Below are positions 36,892-46,012 of a stretch of 64,000 nucleotides of DNA, in pieces. The notes beneath the pieces were generated by a model. That model was not told the DNA's origin and made no database searches. It was given only the letters and a program-made list of their open reading frames with translations. A program made the translations under genes and the position numbers. Position 1 is the stretch's first letter. Every line of letters starts with the position of its first letter. Location of the stretch: NCBI RefSeq assembly GCF_000970045.1, contig NZ_CP009505.1:868001-932000 (forward strand), written 5' to 3'. Origin of the DNA: Methanosarcina sp. MTP4. GTDB taxonomy: Archaea > Halobacteriota > Methanosarcinia > Methanosarcinales > Methanosarcinaceae.

Positions 36892-37136
36892 AACAATATA
36901 ATGGGTGACGTGACTAAGACATGGGGGCAATATAATGGGTGATATGGCTAAGATACGGGGAACAATATAATGGGTGACGTGACTAAGATACGGGGAACAA
37001 TATAATGGGTGACGTGGCTAAGATACGGGGAACAATATAATGGGTGACGTGACTAAGATACGGGGAACAATATAATGGGTGACGTGGCTAAGATACGGGG
37101 AACAATATAATGGGTGATGTGACTAAGAAATAGGGG
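36892..37136. repeat. 35-bp tandem repeat, 7 copies
   Basis: Units AACAATATAATGGGTGACGT plus GACTAAGATACGGGG follow one another without spacers at 36892, 36927, 36961, 36996, 37031, 37066 and 37101. Successive copies alternate between GTGACTAAG and GTGGCTAAG, which points to growth by duplication of a 70-bp pair. More degenerate pieces precede (from about 36822). Confidence 0.93.
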
Positions 37137-37153
37137 ATAATATAAATAATTCC

Positions 37154-37403
37154 GACTTACCCGACATGTTCTCTAGAAAATAACATTTTTTAGCTATCGT
37201 TTTTGGATTATTGCTCTAAAATCCACAATTATTATCTCAAGAACCTTCGGGAAATGAAAGTTGGAAGCTTTTAATGAAGGCACGAGGGCGAAAAGTGTGG
37301 GAGATTTCAAAAACACACGTTTGAAAACCAGGGCAGTTTTCAGAGAAAACGATATTAGGAACAATGGTGAAAATTGAGAAGACACCTGGATAAAGTGGGA
37401 TAA
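37154..37403. repeat. Dispersed repeat, copy 1 (~250 bp)
   Basis: Aligns over its length with 46332-46583 in the same orientation, roughly three quarters of bases by eye. It begins GACTTACCCGACATGTTCT and ends near AAAGTGGGATAA. The minus strand of both copies can be read as similar peptide pieces (QTCVFEISHTFRPRAFIKSF here), so it may come from an old coding element. Confidence 0.75.
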
Positions 37404-37605
37404 TTGATATGGGGAACAATATAACAAATGATAAGGGTGACAATGTAAATAATTTATATGAGAAACAATATAAATAATTGATAATACGTAAATACTAATG
37501 GGGATTACTCAAATATTTACGGGGATATTAACACAATGATGCACTAAAGTGTATACTACTCATGTTGTTTTATCCACTATACGAAATTAGGGGGGCTAAG
37601 GTCGA

Positions 37606-37851
37606 ATGGAACATATAAAGAATGATATACTTGATTATCTGAAAGACAATTCTTTTATGGACACGAGCATTGGCTTGAATGATAACGATTCTCTCACCCA
37701 GAACGGCATCATGGATTCGATTGGACTGCTTGAATTGATGGACTATATCTGTGAAAAATATGCCATAGAAGTTCCCGAAGATATGCTGACGCCGGAAAAT
37801 TTTGACTCACTGCAGGGGATCACTAACCTGATTGTCAAACTGGTGAAGTGA
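37606..37851 (+). CDS. Acyl carrier protein
   Basis: An 81-aa acidic four-helix carrier protein. The phosphopantetheine site is GIMDSIGLLEL with Ser38, matching the DSxGxxEL pattern. The helix II and III residues (MDYICEKYAIEVPEDMLTPENFDSL) are typical of stand-alone carriers in biosynthetic clusters, close to D-alanyl or aminoacyl carrier proteins. The ATG follows GGGGGGCTAAGG. It overlaps or nearly touches the next gene, the AMP ligase, which is expected to load it. ACPs are unusual in methanogens. Confidence 0.93.
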   Translation: MEHIKNDILDYLKDNSFMDTSIGLNDNDSLTQNGIMDSIGLLELMDYICEKYAIEVPEDMLTPENFDSLQGITNLIVKLVK

Positions 37852-37856
37852 GAGAT

Positions 37857-39335
37857 ATGAGGATCGATGCTTATATCGCGGAATATGCCAGAAGAACTCC
37901 TCAGCAAATAGCTCTGGAAGAAGGCAAAAAATCCATCTCCTACAACTGTCTCGATGAAGATATAGATACTATTGCTTCGTCTATGGGGGACTTCGGGCAT
38001 TGCAGGTTTGCAATCCTGGCAGAGTCAGGCATACAATACATAAAGATTCTCATGGCAGTATACCGGTCAGCCAACATTGCAATACCTCTTCCGATCGAAT
38101 TCCCGAAATTCAGTCTGGAGCAAATTCTTGATAATGCCCACGTCAATAATATAATTGCAACAGAGGCACAGTACTCTAGATATGGTGAGGACTTTTTTGG
38201 GCGTTTTGGAACGGTTGTTGTTGTTTCAAATGACACTTCAGTAAAGACCCTGCGTAAAAATATAGTAAATGAGGCCAACAATCCGGAACTGAGGCTGGTG
38301 CTGTACACGTCTGGCACGACAGGCACTCCAAAAGGGGTCATGTTAAGTGATCGAAATCTGGTAGCAAATGCAGAATCGATAATCGAGGTTCTCAGCATAA
38401 GTTCCGGTGATAAGGGCGCACTGGTAATATCTCCACACCACGCTTTTGGTAATTCCATAATCGATTCCCACCTGATGGCCGGGGGGGCTGTCAGAATCGG
38501 AAGCATGAATTTTATGGAATCTACATTCAGCTTGGTTGAATCAGGGGTATCCGTATTCTACGGAGTGCCAAGTACTTATCGGATCCTCCTCCGCTATCCA
38601 GAGAGGTTCAAAAAGGCATTTGAAAATGTCAGGACTGCCGCATCCGCAGGTGGAGGAATGGACGCATTAACCGTGAAAGAGATAAACGAGTTGAGTCCCT
38701 GTACGGTGATTCTGCCGATGTATGGCCAGACTGAAGCTACAGCACGCCTGGCATACCTGCCACCAGAGGACGTGGACGAGTTCGTTGATACGATAGGCAA
38801 GCCGATTCCCGGCGTTATGCTTGACGTATTCGATGATGAAAACAGGTCGGTAGGGCCGAACATAAGGGGGGAACTGGTTGCCAGGGGTGAGAATATTCTA
38901 TTAGGTTACCTGGACGACGAGATCGCCACTGAGAATAAGCTCATAAATGGGTGGATGCACACGGGAGACCTTGCACAGAAATTACCCAATGGTTATTTCA
39001 GGCTGCTTGGCCGCAAGGACGACCTCATTAAAATAGGCGATCACCGCGTGAATCCGAGGGAAATTGAAAAACACATAGAGAATAACACTGAGGTTTCCAG
39101 GGTTTTTGTCGTACCGGTTTCCCACGAGCTTATGGGGACTGCGATCAGCCTCATGATCATCCCGAAGGAAGGGACAGAAGTTGATGCTCTTTTTTCATTC
39201 TGCCGGAAGAATTTGCCCGGGTACCTGTGTCCCAGGGAGATACTTTTCATCGACCATCTCCCATTAAGCGAGAATGGGAAGATATCCAATCGGTCAATTA
39301 TAGGGGAGTACCAAAATGTCAAGAATAGTGTGTAA
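37857..39335 (+). CDS. Acyl-AMP ligase (AMP-binding / ANL family)
   Basis: A 492-aa adenylating enzyme that activates a carboxylic acid with ATP and passes it to a thiol, here probably the neighbouring carrier protein. Core motifs are complete: LYTSGTTGTPKGVMLS (ATP loop), MYGQTEATAR, GWMHTGDLAQ, FRLLGRKDDLIKIGDHRVNP (hinge) and SENGKISNRS with the catalytic lysine. The acid pocket cannot be read with certainty; candidates are small hydroxy, amino or fatty acids. The ATG at 37857 lies five bases after the carrier protein stop; a GTG at 37848 would overlap it. Its end overlaps the next gene by 20 bases, so these genes are translationally coupled. Confidence 0.93.
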   Translation: MRIDAYIAEYARRTPQQIALEEGKKSISYNCLDEDIDTIASSMGDFGHCRFAILAESGIQYIKILMAVYRSANIAIPLPIEFPKFSLEQILDNAHVNNIIATEAQYSRYGEDFFGRFGTVVVVSNDTSVKTLRKNIVNEANNPELRLVLYTSGTTGTPKGVMLSDRNLVANAESIIEVLSISSGDKGALVISPHHAFGNSIIDSHLMAGGAVRIGSMNFMESTFSLVESGVSVFYGVPSTYRILLRYPERFKKAFENVRTAASAGGGMDALTVKEINELSPCTVILPMYGQTEATARLAYLPPEDVDEFVDTIGKPIPGVMLDVFDDENRSVGPNIRGELVARGENILLGYLDDEIATENKLINGWMHTGDLAQKLPNGYFRLLGRKDDLIKIGDHRVNPREIEKHIENNTEVSRVFVVPVSHELMGTAISLMIIPKEGTEVDALFSFCRKNLPGYLCPREILFIDHLPLSENGKISNRSIIGEYQNVKNSV

Positions 39336-40320
39336 AAAGTGTGTTCTGGACTCGGATATGCCAGGCATAGATATCAATGAGGAAAGTGGGCTCTGTCATT
39401 TTTGTGAGACGTATGTCCCTCTTTCTGCGCAGGACAAGAGGGAATATCTGGCAAAAATGGAAGAACTCTTCAAGGAATACGGAGGCAGGGGTAAGTATGA
39501 TGTGGTTTTTGCACTTTCCGGGGGCAAGGACTCTTCATACACACTTCACAAACTCAAAAAAGAATATCCTTTCCTGAAAGTCCTGGCTGTCCAGTTCGAT
39601 AATGGTTTCATATCTGACAACGCGGTAGAAAATGCGAAAAAGATGTGTAAGCTCACAGGATCTGATTATTTTAAACTAACAATGGAAGATGAGGTCCTGT
39701 ACGAAACTTTCCGGAAAGCCGCGGAATCCCGCGATGCATTCCCCAAGTTAGCCAAATACAGGGCCAGCGACATATGCAACACCTGTATTAGTATCATCAA
39801 GCAGAAGTTGATAGAAGAGGCTATTGTTCAGGATGCACCTTTCATTATGTTTGCCTTCACACCGGGGCAGTCTCCTAATCCCATAATCCCCCTGAAGGCT
39901 AATTTTATACGGTGGTCCAGGAACATTTTTGAAAAACAACTTCAAAAAATTGACATTGATGATAGGGATGAGAGGTTCCTGATTAAAAACGAGGTTATTG
40001 AAAATATGGGCAAGGAGGGACCGAGGATGCTTCATCCTCTGTGTCTGTGGGATTATAACGAAGGTAAGATTCTGGAGTCCCTGGTGAAGATCGGGTGGAA
40101 CCCTCCGGATCTCAATGACAGCAATTCAACCAACTGTACATTGAATTCTTTTGCCTGTTATAACCATCTGGAAAAATACGGGATCCACCCGTATGCCTTT
40201 GATATAGCAGGAATTGTCCGAAGTGGGGATATGTCAAGGGAAGAAGGCCTGGAAAAACTTCACCAGGAGCTATCACAACCACTGATAGAGGAAGCTGCAA
40301 AGAAACTAAATTACGGGTGA
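39316..40320 (+). CDS. PP-loop amidotransferase, WbpG-like (N-acetyl sugar amidotransferase family)
   Basis: A 334-aa ATP pyrophosphatase. The N-terminal zinc ribbon (CKKCV, then GLCHFC) and the adenylation loop FALSGGKDSSYTLHKL match the WbpG family, which in bacterial O-antigen synthesis turns an acetamido group on a sugar into an acetamidino group. A further C-x2-C-x pair is in ASDICNTCISI, and NSTNCTLNSF is near the end. The usual partners, HisH- and HisF-like ammonia suppliers, are not in the window. It overlaps the ligase gene and has GGGGAG ahead of its ATG. A role in amidating or amidinating a carrier-bound or sugar substrate is inferred. Confidence 0.85.
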   Translation: MSRIVCKKCVLDSDMPGIDINEESGLCHFCETYVPLSAQDKREYLAKMEELFKEYGGRGKYDVVFALSGGKDSSYTLHKLKKEYPFLKVLAVQFDNGFISDNAVENAKKMCKLTGSDYFKLTMEDEVLYETFRKAAESRDAFPKLAKYRASDICNTCISIIKQKLIEEAIVQDAPFIMFAFTPGQSPNPIIPLKANFIRWSRNIFEKQLQKIDIDDRDERFLIKNEVIENMGKEGPRMLHPLCLWDYNEGKILESLVKIGWNPPDLNDSNSTNCTLNSFACYNHLEKYGIHPYAFDIAGIVRSGDMSREEGLEKLHQELSQPLIEEAAKKLNYG

Positions 40321-40665
40321 ATGACTCTCGAAACCTGTTACTTGATATTTGATATCTGATATTTGATATTTGATATCTGATATTTGATATCTGATATTTG
40401 ATCTCGGTATCTATTCGTTGCTGTTCAAAACCTTGACACAGGTTGCTTAAAATACAGCTCCTTCCGGTTGAGTTAAGAGCATTCCATAATTAATGCTATT
40501 TCCTCAAAATCAGTGGTAGCTATTTCCTCAATCCCCACATGTAAAATTTCTTAATTCACAATGTTGCGTCAAAGTCTGTAATATTATATCAAAGTTTGTA
40601 ATATAATGTCAATTAAACGTTAACGATCAAATGTCAATCATCTGACCATTATGGGGGGCAATATC
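40321..40665. other. Spacer with 7-bp tandem repeat
   Basis: About 345 bases between the WbpG-like and NadE-like genes. From about 40342 to 40402 it consists of the 7-mers TGATATT and TGATATC in turn. No gene. A separate promoter for the next two genes may lie in the AT-rich remainder. Confidence 0.7.
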
Positions 40666-41664
40666 ATGCAAATGATAGATTCGCAATTAATGGACATACA
40701 AATAATGGACAAACTTAACGGGAACATTGAAAAGCTTGCAATGGAGCTCAGGGGCTTTATCAAAGACCAGGTTGCCGGTTTTAAGAAAAAGGGGGTGGTA
40801 ATAGGAGTTTCGGGAGGAGTCGATTCCGCTGTAGCTCTTACGCTTTCCGTCCGGGAACTTGGAAAGGAGAACGTTTACTGTCTGCTTCTTCCTGAAAGGG
40901 AATCGGCTCCTTCGAGTAAAACCCTCGGGGCAGAAATCTGTGAAAGCCTAGGTGTGGCTTATGAAGAGGTACCTATCTCCCATATACTGGAATCCCTTGA
41001 TATCTATGGGAGGAAGGACATAATCATAAAGAAGACCTGCCCGGAATATGACCCTCAGGTCCACAAAACATCCCTGGTACTGCCTGATTTCCTGAACCAG
41101 GGATTGTTGAACGTCCCGTATATACAGTTGATAAAAGACGGGGAGACAGTTGGAAAATACAGGTTGAAGGCAAGTGATTATCTGGAACTTATCGGACTTC
41201 AGAACGTCAAACAGAGGTCCAGAATGATAGTCCAGTATATGTACGCTGAGAAGATGAACTATCTCGTTTGCGGCACGACCAACAAGACCGAGATGGTCCT
41301 CGGCCAGTTCGTGAAATACGGGGACGGAGGTGTGGATATTGAACCTCTGGCGGATTGCTATAAGACCCAGGTCTACTCTCTGGCAAAATATCTTAATGTC
41401 AACGAAGAGATTATACGGAGGCCGCCAAGTGCTGACACCTGGAGCCACTACACCTCTGATGAGGACTTCTACTGGCGCATGCCCATTCATGTAATGGATC
41501 AATTACTGTATGGTCAGGAACATCAAATGCCCGTAGAAGTAATTGAGAAGAACACCGGACTGTCCGAAGAGACCATACTCAAAGCTCAAAGGCACATTGC
41601 TAGAATAAAAGGTACTACCGAATATGTGCGGGCCGCCGCACCTATCTACTCTCTGGATAGTTAA
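40666..41664 (+). CDS. Diverged NAD-synthetase (NadE) paralog
   Basis: A 332-aa PP-loop enzyme of the ammonia-dependent NAD synthetase fold. GVSGGVDSAVALTLS is the ATP pyrophosphatase loop; QNVKQRSRMIVQYMYAE, CGTTNKTEMVLGQFVKYGDGG and CYKTQVYSLAKYLNV follow family order. It is some 60 residues longer than normal NadE, with an insert around residues 105-155. The usual PSADLWxGQTDExELG segment, which closes the active site over the nicotinate part, reads PSADTWSHYTSDEDFYWRMP. So the substrate is probably a different carboxylate to be amidated. ATG 40666 has GGGGGG 9 bases upstream; the ATG at 40651 overlaps it. It is followed by the reductase gene. Confidence 0.87.
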   Translation: MQMIDSQLMDIQIMDKLNGNIEKLAMELRGFIKDQVAGFKKKGVVIGVSGGVDSAVALTLSVRELGKENVYCLLLPERESAPSSKTLGAEICESLGVAYEEVPISHILESLDIYGRKDIIIKKTCPEYDPQVHKTSLVLPDFLNQGLLNVPYIQLIKDGETVGKYRLKASDYLELIGLQNVKQRSRMIVQYMYAEKMNYLVCGTTNKTEMVLGQFVKYGDGGVDIEPLADCYKTQVYSLAKYLNVNEEIIRRPPSADTWSHYTSDEDFYWRMPIHVMDQLLYGQEHQMPVEVIEKNTGLSEETILKAQRHIARIKGTTEYVRAAAPIYSLDS

Positions 41665-41744
41665 GCCGCAGCTTTTCCCCGGCTGGTTGCTTCATGGGCC
41701 GCTCTCCGGCTGGTTAAGTACACGAGGTAGGTACAGGAGGAAAA

Positions 41745-42485
41745 ATGCTTACAGGCAAAGTGGTGCTGGTAACAGGTGCAAGTAGGGGGATTGGAAGAGC
41801 TACAGCCTTGCTGGCAGCAGAGAACCATGCACATGTGATCATAAACTACAACCGGAGTGAGGAAAATGCAGTTGAACTTGTGGACCTGATTCGTGGGAAA
41901 GGGCTCCAGGCTTCGTTGCTCAAGGCCGATGTCTCATCCGAAGCCGAGGTAAGGGACATGTTTCGGGCTATTCGGGAGAAACATTCCAGTCTCGATGTGC
42001 TGGTAAACAATGCGGGGATCATGCAAAATAACCTTCTGATGCTGAGCAATACGGAACTCTTCGACCGTACCATCGCCACTAACCTGAAGGGGACGTTCCT
42101 GTGTGCCAGGTACGCATCAAACCTGATGAAGAAGCAGGGTGCCGGCAGGATTATCAATTTATCTTCCACCATAGGACTCCACGGGAATGTCGGGCAGACA
42201 GTATATTCTGCAAGCAAGGCTGCAGTTGTCGGATTTACAAAATCCGCAGCAAAGGAACTGGGCAGGTATGGCATAACTGTCAATGCCATCGCACCCGGTT
42301 TCATTGAAACTGACCTTCTCAAAGATCTCAAACCTGCTCTCAGGGAAAAAATGATTTCCAATATCGCTCTCGGACGTGTCGGTATTCCCGAAGATGTTGC
42401 AAAGGTGGTATTATTTTTGAGCTCGGATCTCGGGGAGTATGTTAGTGGAGAAGTCATTGTAGTCGACGGCTGTCAGATTATGTGA
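41745..42485 (+). CDS. FabG-like short-chain dehydrogenase
   Basis: A 246-aa classical SDR. The cofactor loop is TGASRGIGRA, NNAGIM follows, the catalytic serine is in NLSSTIG, and YSASKAA holds tyrosine and lysine. Closest in look to 3-oxoacyl-ACP reductases, which reduce a carrier-bound 3-oxo group with NADPH. With the carrier protein cluster upstream, a carrier-bound or sugar substrate is likely, but SDR specificity cannot be read from motifs. GGAGG precedes the ATG. It is the last gene before the insertion sequences. Confidence 0.9.
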   Translation: MLTGKVVLVTGASRGIGRATALLAAENHAHVIINYNRSEENAVELVDLIRGKGLQASLLKADVSSEAEVRDMFRAIREKHSSLDVLVNNAGIMQNNLLMLSNTELFDRTIATNLKGTFLCARYASNLMKKQGAGRIINLSSTIGLHGNVGQTVYSASKAAVVGFTKSAAKELGRYGITVNAIAPGFIETDLLKDLKPALREKMISNIALGRVGIPEDVAKVVLFLSSDLGEYVSGEVIVVDGCQIM

Positions 42486-42841
42486 TTGTGGGCCATAACA
42501 GCGTTTATGGTGCTGTCATGGCTTTTATTTCAGGACTTAGAGTAAGTATTTAACGGTTTTTTGAAGGTCTTTAGTGATGGTATGTATTCTTTTTCGAATT
42601 CGACCTCATTTATGGGGTGAATAAATCGTGTTAAATATTGGTCAATTCAGTAGCTTAAATTTCTTAGCCAATGACCTATGAATAGGATTTTATTCATCTT
42701 AAGTAACTTGACTTTGTCACATTCCCTTGGATTTTCCAGCGAAATCTATAACATTGAAACTATAGATTCGTTGTCATTAATGAGATAACTTCTGATTTTA
42801 TCCTGTCAAATCGGATTTCTGTAGAAAAACTCTTTTTTGAT
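42486..42841. other. Spacer before the IS701-like element
   Basis: AT-rich with no gene. The left end of the insertion sequence must lie here; I could not define its terminal inverted repeat by eye. Confidence 0.45.
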
Positions 42842-44134
42842 ATGCATTTCGATTCTTGTTTTCAAACAAAAACTCGTTCTTGCATTTCGAAATGCATTGA
42901 TTACCTTAAAGGCTTGATTCTCCTGCCAAGCAGGAGAAATCTGAGAAAGATGGCAATTTATAGCTCCAAAAGGTCTGACAACCAAGCTTTAAGCCACTTT
43001 CTCTCAAACTCTCCATGGCCTCATAAAAACCTTCTCAGATCGGTTCGAACAAAAGCCATTGAAACTATAGGTCCAAATGGTGTTATTATACTTGACGAAT
43101 CAGGTATGAAAAAATCGGGAAACAGTTCTGTTGGAGTCTCACGCCAGTATTGCGGCAACCTGGGAAAGGTAGACAATTGTCAGGTTGGTGTCTTTCTTGC
43201 TTATTTTAAAGGAGGCAAGAGAACATTGATCGATTTCAGGTTATATCTGCCTGAAAACTGGGTAGAGGATAAAGAACGTTGTTTGAAGGCGAAAATACCT
43301 CCTGAAAAGATAAGGTTCCAGACCAAGTATGAACTTGGACTGGAAATGATTGATAACGCAATAAATGAGGAAATCCCTTTTTCCTATGTCACAATGGATG
43401 GGTTTTATGGAGAAAATCCAACGTTACTGACTGAACTTGAAAACAGAAGTATAACCTTTGTTGCGGATATAGCTTCTAATACTCAGGTTTATCTTGAAGA
43501 ACCAGTTGTTGGAATCCCTGAGAAAAAAGGATCAAGGGGAAGACTTCCTACTATACCTAAAGTGTTGAATATTTCACCTATAAAAGTGAGTTCACTTTCC
43601 AGTTTACGAGATAAATGGAAACTGATCAAAGTTAGAAAAACGGAAAGAGGGCACAAAAAAGTCTATTTTAAAGCTTTACAAGTCTGGAGAAGGCAGAATG
43701 AGCTTCCTTGTGAAAAGCCGTTATGGCTTCTCATAAGTAAAGATGCAAAAACAGGGGAAGTAAAACACTCACTTTGCAATGCAGCAGAGAATACTTCACT
43801 TGAAAAGCTTGCAGAAATGCAGAGTTCAAGATACTGGGTAGAGAGAGCGTTTCAGGACGCAAAACAGAATTGTGGAATGGATGAATACATGGTTAGAAGC
43901 TGGAATGCATGGCATCATCATATGGCGATGGTAATGCTTGCAATGCTTATTTTGATCTCATACCAGATGAAATTCAGAAAGTTGCACAATCAAGTTTCAA
44001 TTCCTGCTGTCATTGAAATCATGAAGTTTCATAATCCTCTGAAAGTGATGAATGCTACACAACTTGCCATGAAAATAAATCAGGATAATGAGATGAGAGT
44101 TAGGGCAAGGTTAAGCAGGTTAAAAGGATCATAA
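42842..44134 (+). mobile_element. IS701-family transposase (DDE), apparently intact
   Basis: A 430-aa transposase. Catalytic triad candidates are in GVIILDESGMKKSG (D), SYVTMDGFYGE (D) and SRYWVERAFQDAKQ (E), with GVSRQYCGNLGKVDNCQVG typical of the IS701/DDE_5 group. The C-terminal region holds the WHHHMAMVMLAMLILISYQ helix. The frame is complete, so it may be active. It sits directly after the carrier-protein cluster and back to back with a second IS, inside the interval bounded by the two dispersed repeats. Confidence 0.88.
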
Positions 44135-44346
44135 TATTTGAGATTTGATTGAAATGGGCTGAATTCTTGTTCCCGATACTGGTAAGTATATAATTTTGGT
44201 GGAAATGGGTGAAAATTTGTAGAAGATAAGGTTCTCAATTAAGAGAGATAGAATTTGACTTGACTTTCAAAGATGCATGATTTTCCGTCATCAAGCGACT
44301 ATATTTGTGTAGGCCTAAGAAATGAATGATCCTAATGATAGCGTTT

Positions 44347-46012
44347 TTATTGAGATGGCAGGTATTTTCCCAGGTTCAAGAAAGAGAATAATGATGCTTG
44401 CTTTGTGCTCATCTCCTCCATAATTATTTTACTTTCATTTGATTTTTTTTCCTGGACAACCGCCAGCCTTATTTCCGACAAATTTTCAATGAGTTTCCTC
44501 ATAGATAATCCATATCTTTTGGTTTCCCAGGCTAAATATCTGTAGAAAAGTAAGCCAATTATGGACAGAAACACATGAACTCTAATATTTTCGTCTTTAT
44601 GGTGATAAACAGGTCCTACAGGGACAAGCAAGTGATCGTTCAATAGCTTAAAATCATCCTCTATAGCGCCTTTGTTGTTGTATGTCTGCACAATTTTTTT
44701 GGTATGCCACTGATGTTTATCTGTAAACAGTAGATTTTTTCCAAATGATTTTTCACACTTGTTTTCATTTTCCTCATCAATCCAGAACTTTAACTGGGGC
44801 TTTTTCTTACCTTCCGGAACATCAGTTATTTCATATTTCACTTCAGTCCTGTACTTTTTGATAATTATGTCAGCAACCTCTTTTTCCACGCTGCTTCTGT
44901 TTCTTGCTTTTCCTCTGTTGCTTTCCAGTCTCTTCTGTAGATCCTCCAAATTCTCAATTATTTTTGATTTATTTGATTCATAAGTTCTTTTTTGAAGTTT
45001 GTAAGTTCCTTCGTTGTAGGTTATCACGGTTGTAAACTCGGTCCCGTAAAACTGGTGCGTTGTCCGAAATCCATAAATTTTATTGTCTTTTGAAGTCTCA
45101 TATAAATGTTTAAATTTGGAGAGGGGAATATCAAGCAGCTCTTCGGCCTGATTTGCTTTTACAGCCCCTACAAAATTCATCTTTGAAGTTACCTTCTCAA
45201 TGTTGTCCTTAGAGTTGTTTCCTTTATCAAAAACAAGAACAAAGGTCTTCCGAACAAATATTCAACTCAGACAGACGAGTTATTATTTTGTCTATTAGGC
45301 CTGAAAATTCCTCTGAATCATGAACATTTCCAGGATATGTTTCGTGAATAAAAGGGATGTTATAATCATTTGCAGCCAGTGCTACAGACACCTGATTTTT
45401 GTCTTTACGATGCTTTTTGTTATACCCTTTATGAAGAAGTTCACTTTTTTCATCATGATTGGTAGCATAGGTAAACCAGTTTGATTCATCCACAAATAGT
45501 ACAGAGGGAGTCAACCCCTTTTTTACAAGAACTTGGCACAGATCGTCCTCGATTTTTTTCATTGTGTCAGAATCGATGTAGCTCATTTGATTCAAGAAAT
45601 TCTGACAACTTAATCTGTGTGGAAAGTTCCACATAAAAGCTAAGGTGGATTTATTGAACCATTCTTCGATACCGTTTTCACTTAGAACTCCATGACTTTT
45701 TCCTATAATATCAAGTAAAAGATATTCCCCTACACTCAAACCATCTATTGACTTTTTTTCAGTGTGACTGTTTACGATATCAACAAATCCAAATTCTTCA
45801 TTCACATGAAGAAGTGCGGCAACTTTGCCGTATTCAAAGGATCTAAGTTTAATATAGGGCAATGATTCACACAGGTTTTTCATCTCAAGTATCTTTTCTG
45901 CGTTGCCCAGATAGACCTGAAAAATAGTTTTCACTTTTCCATTAACTCTACCAGTTTTAACAATATACCAGTATGATTTACCGTTGATTAATTTCTGTTT
46001 TAAAAAAACCAT
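44347..46012 (-). pseudogene. IS1634-like transposase split by a frameshift
   Basis: Two adjoining minus-strand frames (45227-46012 and 44347-45180) together make a full transposase of about 550 aa. The first half has a catalytic aspartate region SVLFVDESNWFTYATN and ETYPGNVHDSEEF; it then shifts frame near 45240-45255. In the other frame the missing link reads TFVLVFDKGNNSKDN, which contains the second catalytic aspartate, and continues to the second half, where GAIEDDFKLLNDHLL supplies the glutamate region and VHVFLSIIGLLFYRYL the family C-terminus. A single-base indel explains this. Programmed frameshifting is possible but no slippery run with a stem is evident. Confidence 0.85.

Larger units (their letters stand above)
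36217..37605. other. Long AT-rich spacer with repeats
   Basis: No complete gene. It holds a possible glycosyltransferase remnant (36328-36597), a 35-bp tandem array (36892-37136), and one copy of a dispersed ~250-bp repeat (37154-37403). TATA-like elements are abundant. GGGGGGCTAAGG just before 37606 is the ribosome binding site for the carrier protein gene. Confidence 0.6.

Noticed and set aside
36892-37136. CRISPR array
   Set aside because: Units follow each other with no unique spacers, and no cas genes are present.
42700-44300. Terminal inverted repeats of the IS701-like element
   Set aside because: Similar ACTTGACTTT sequences occur on both sides but in the same orientation, so they do not define the ends.
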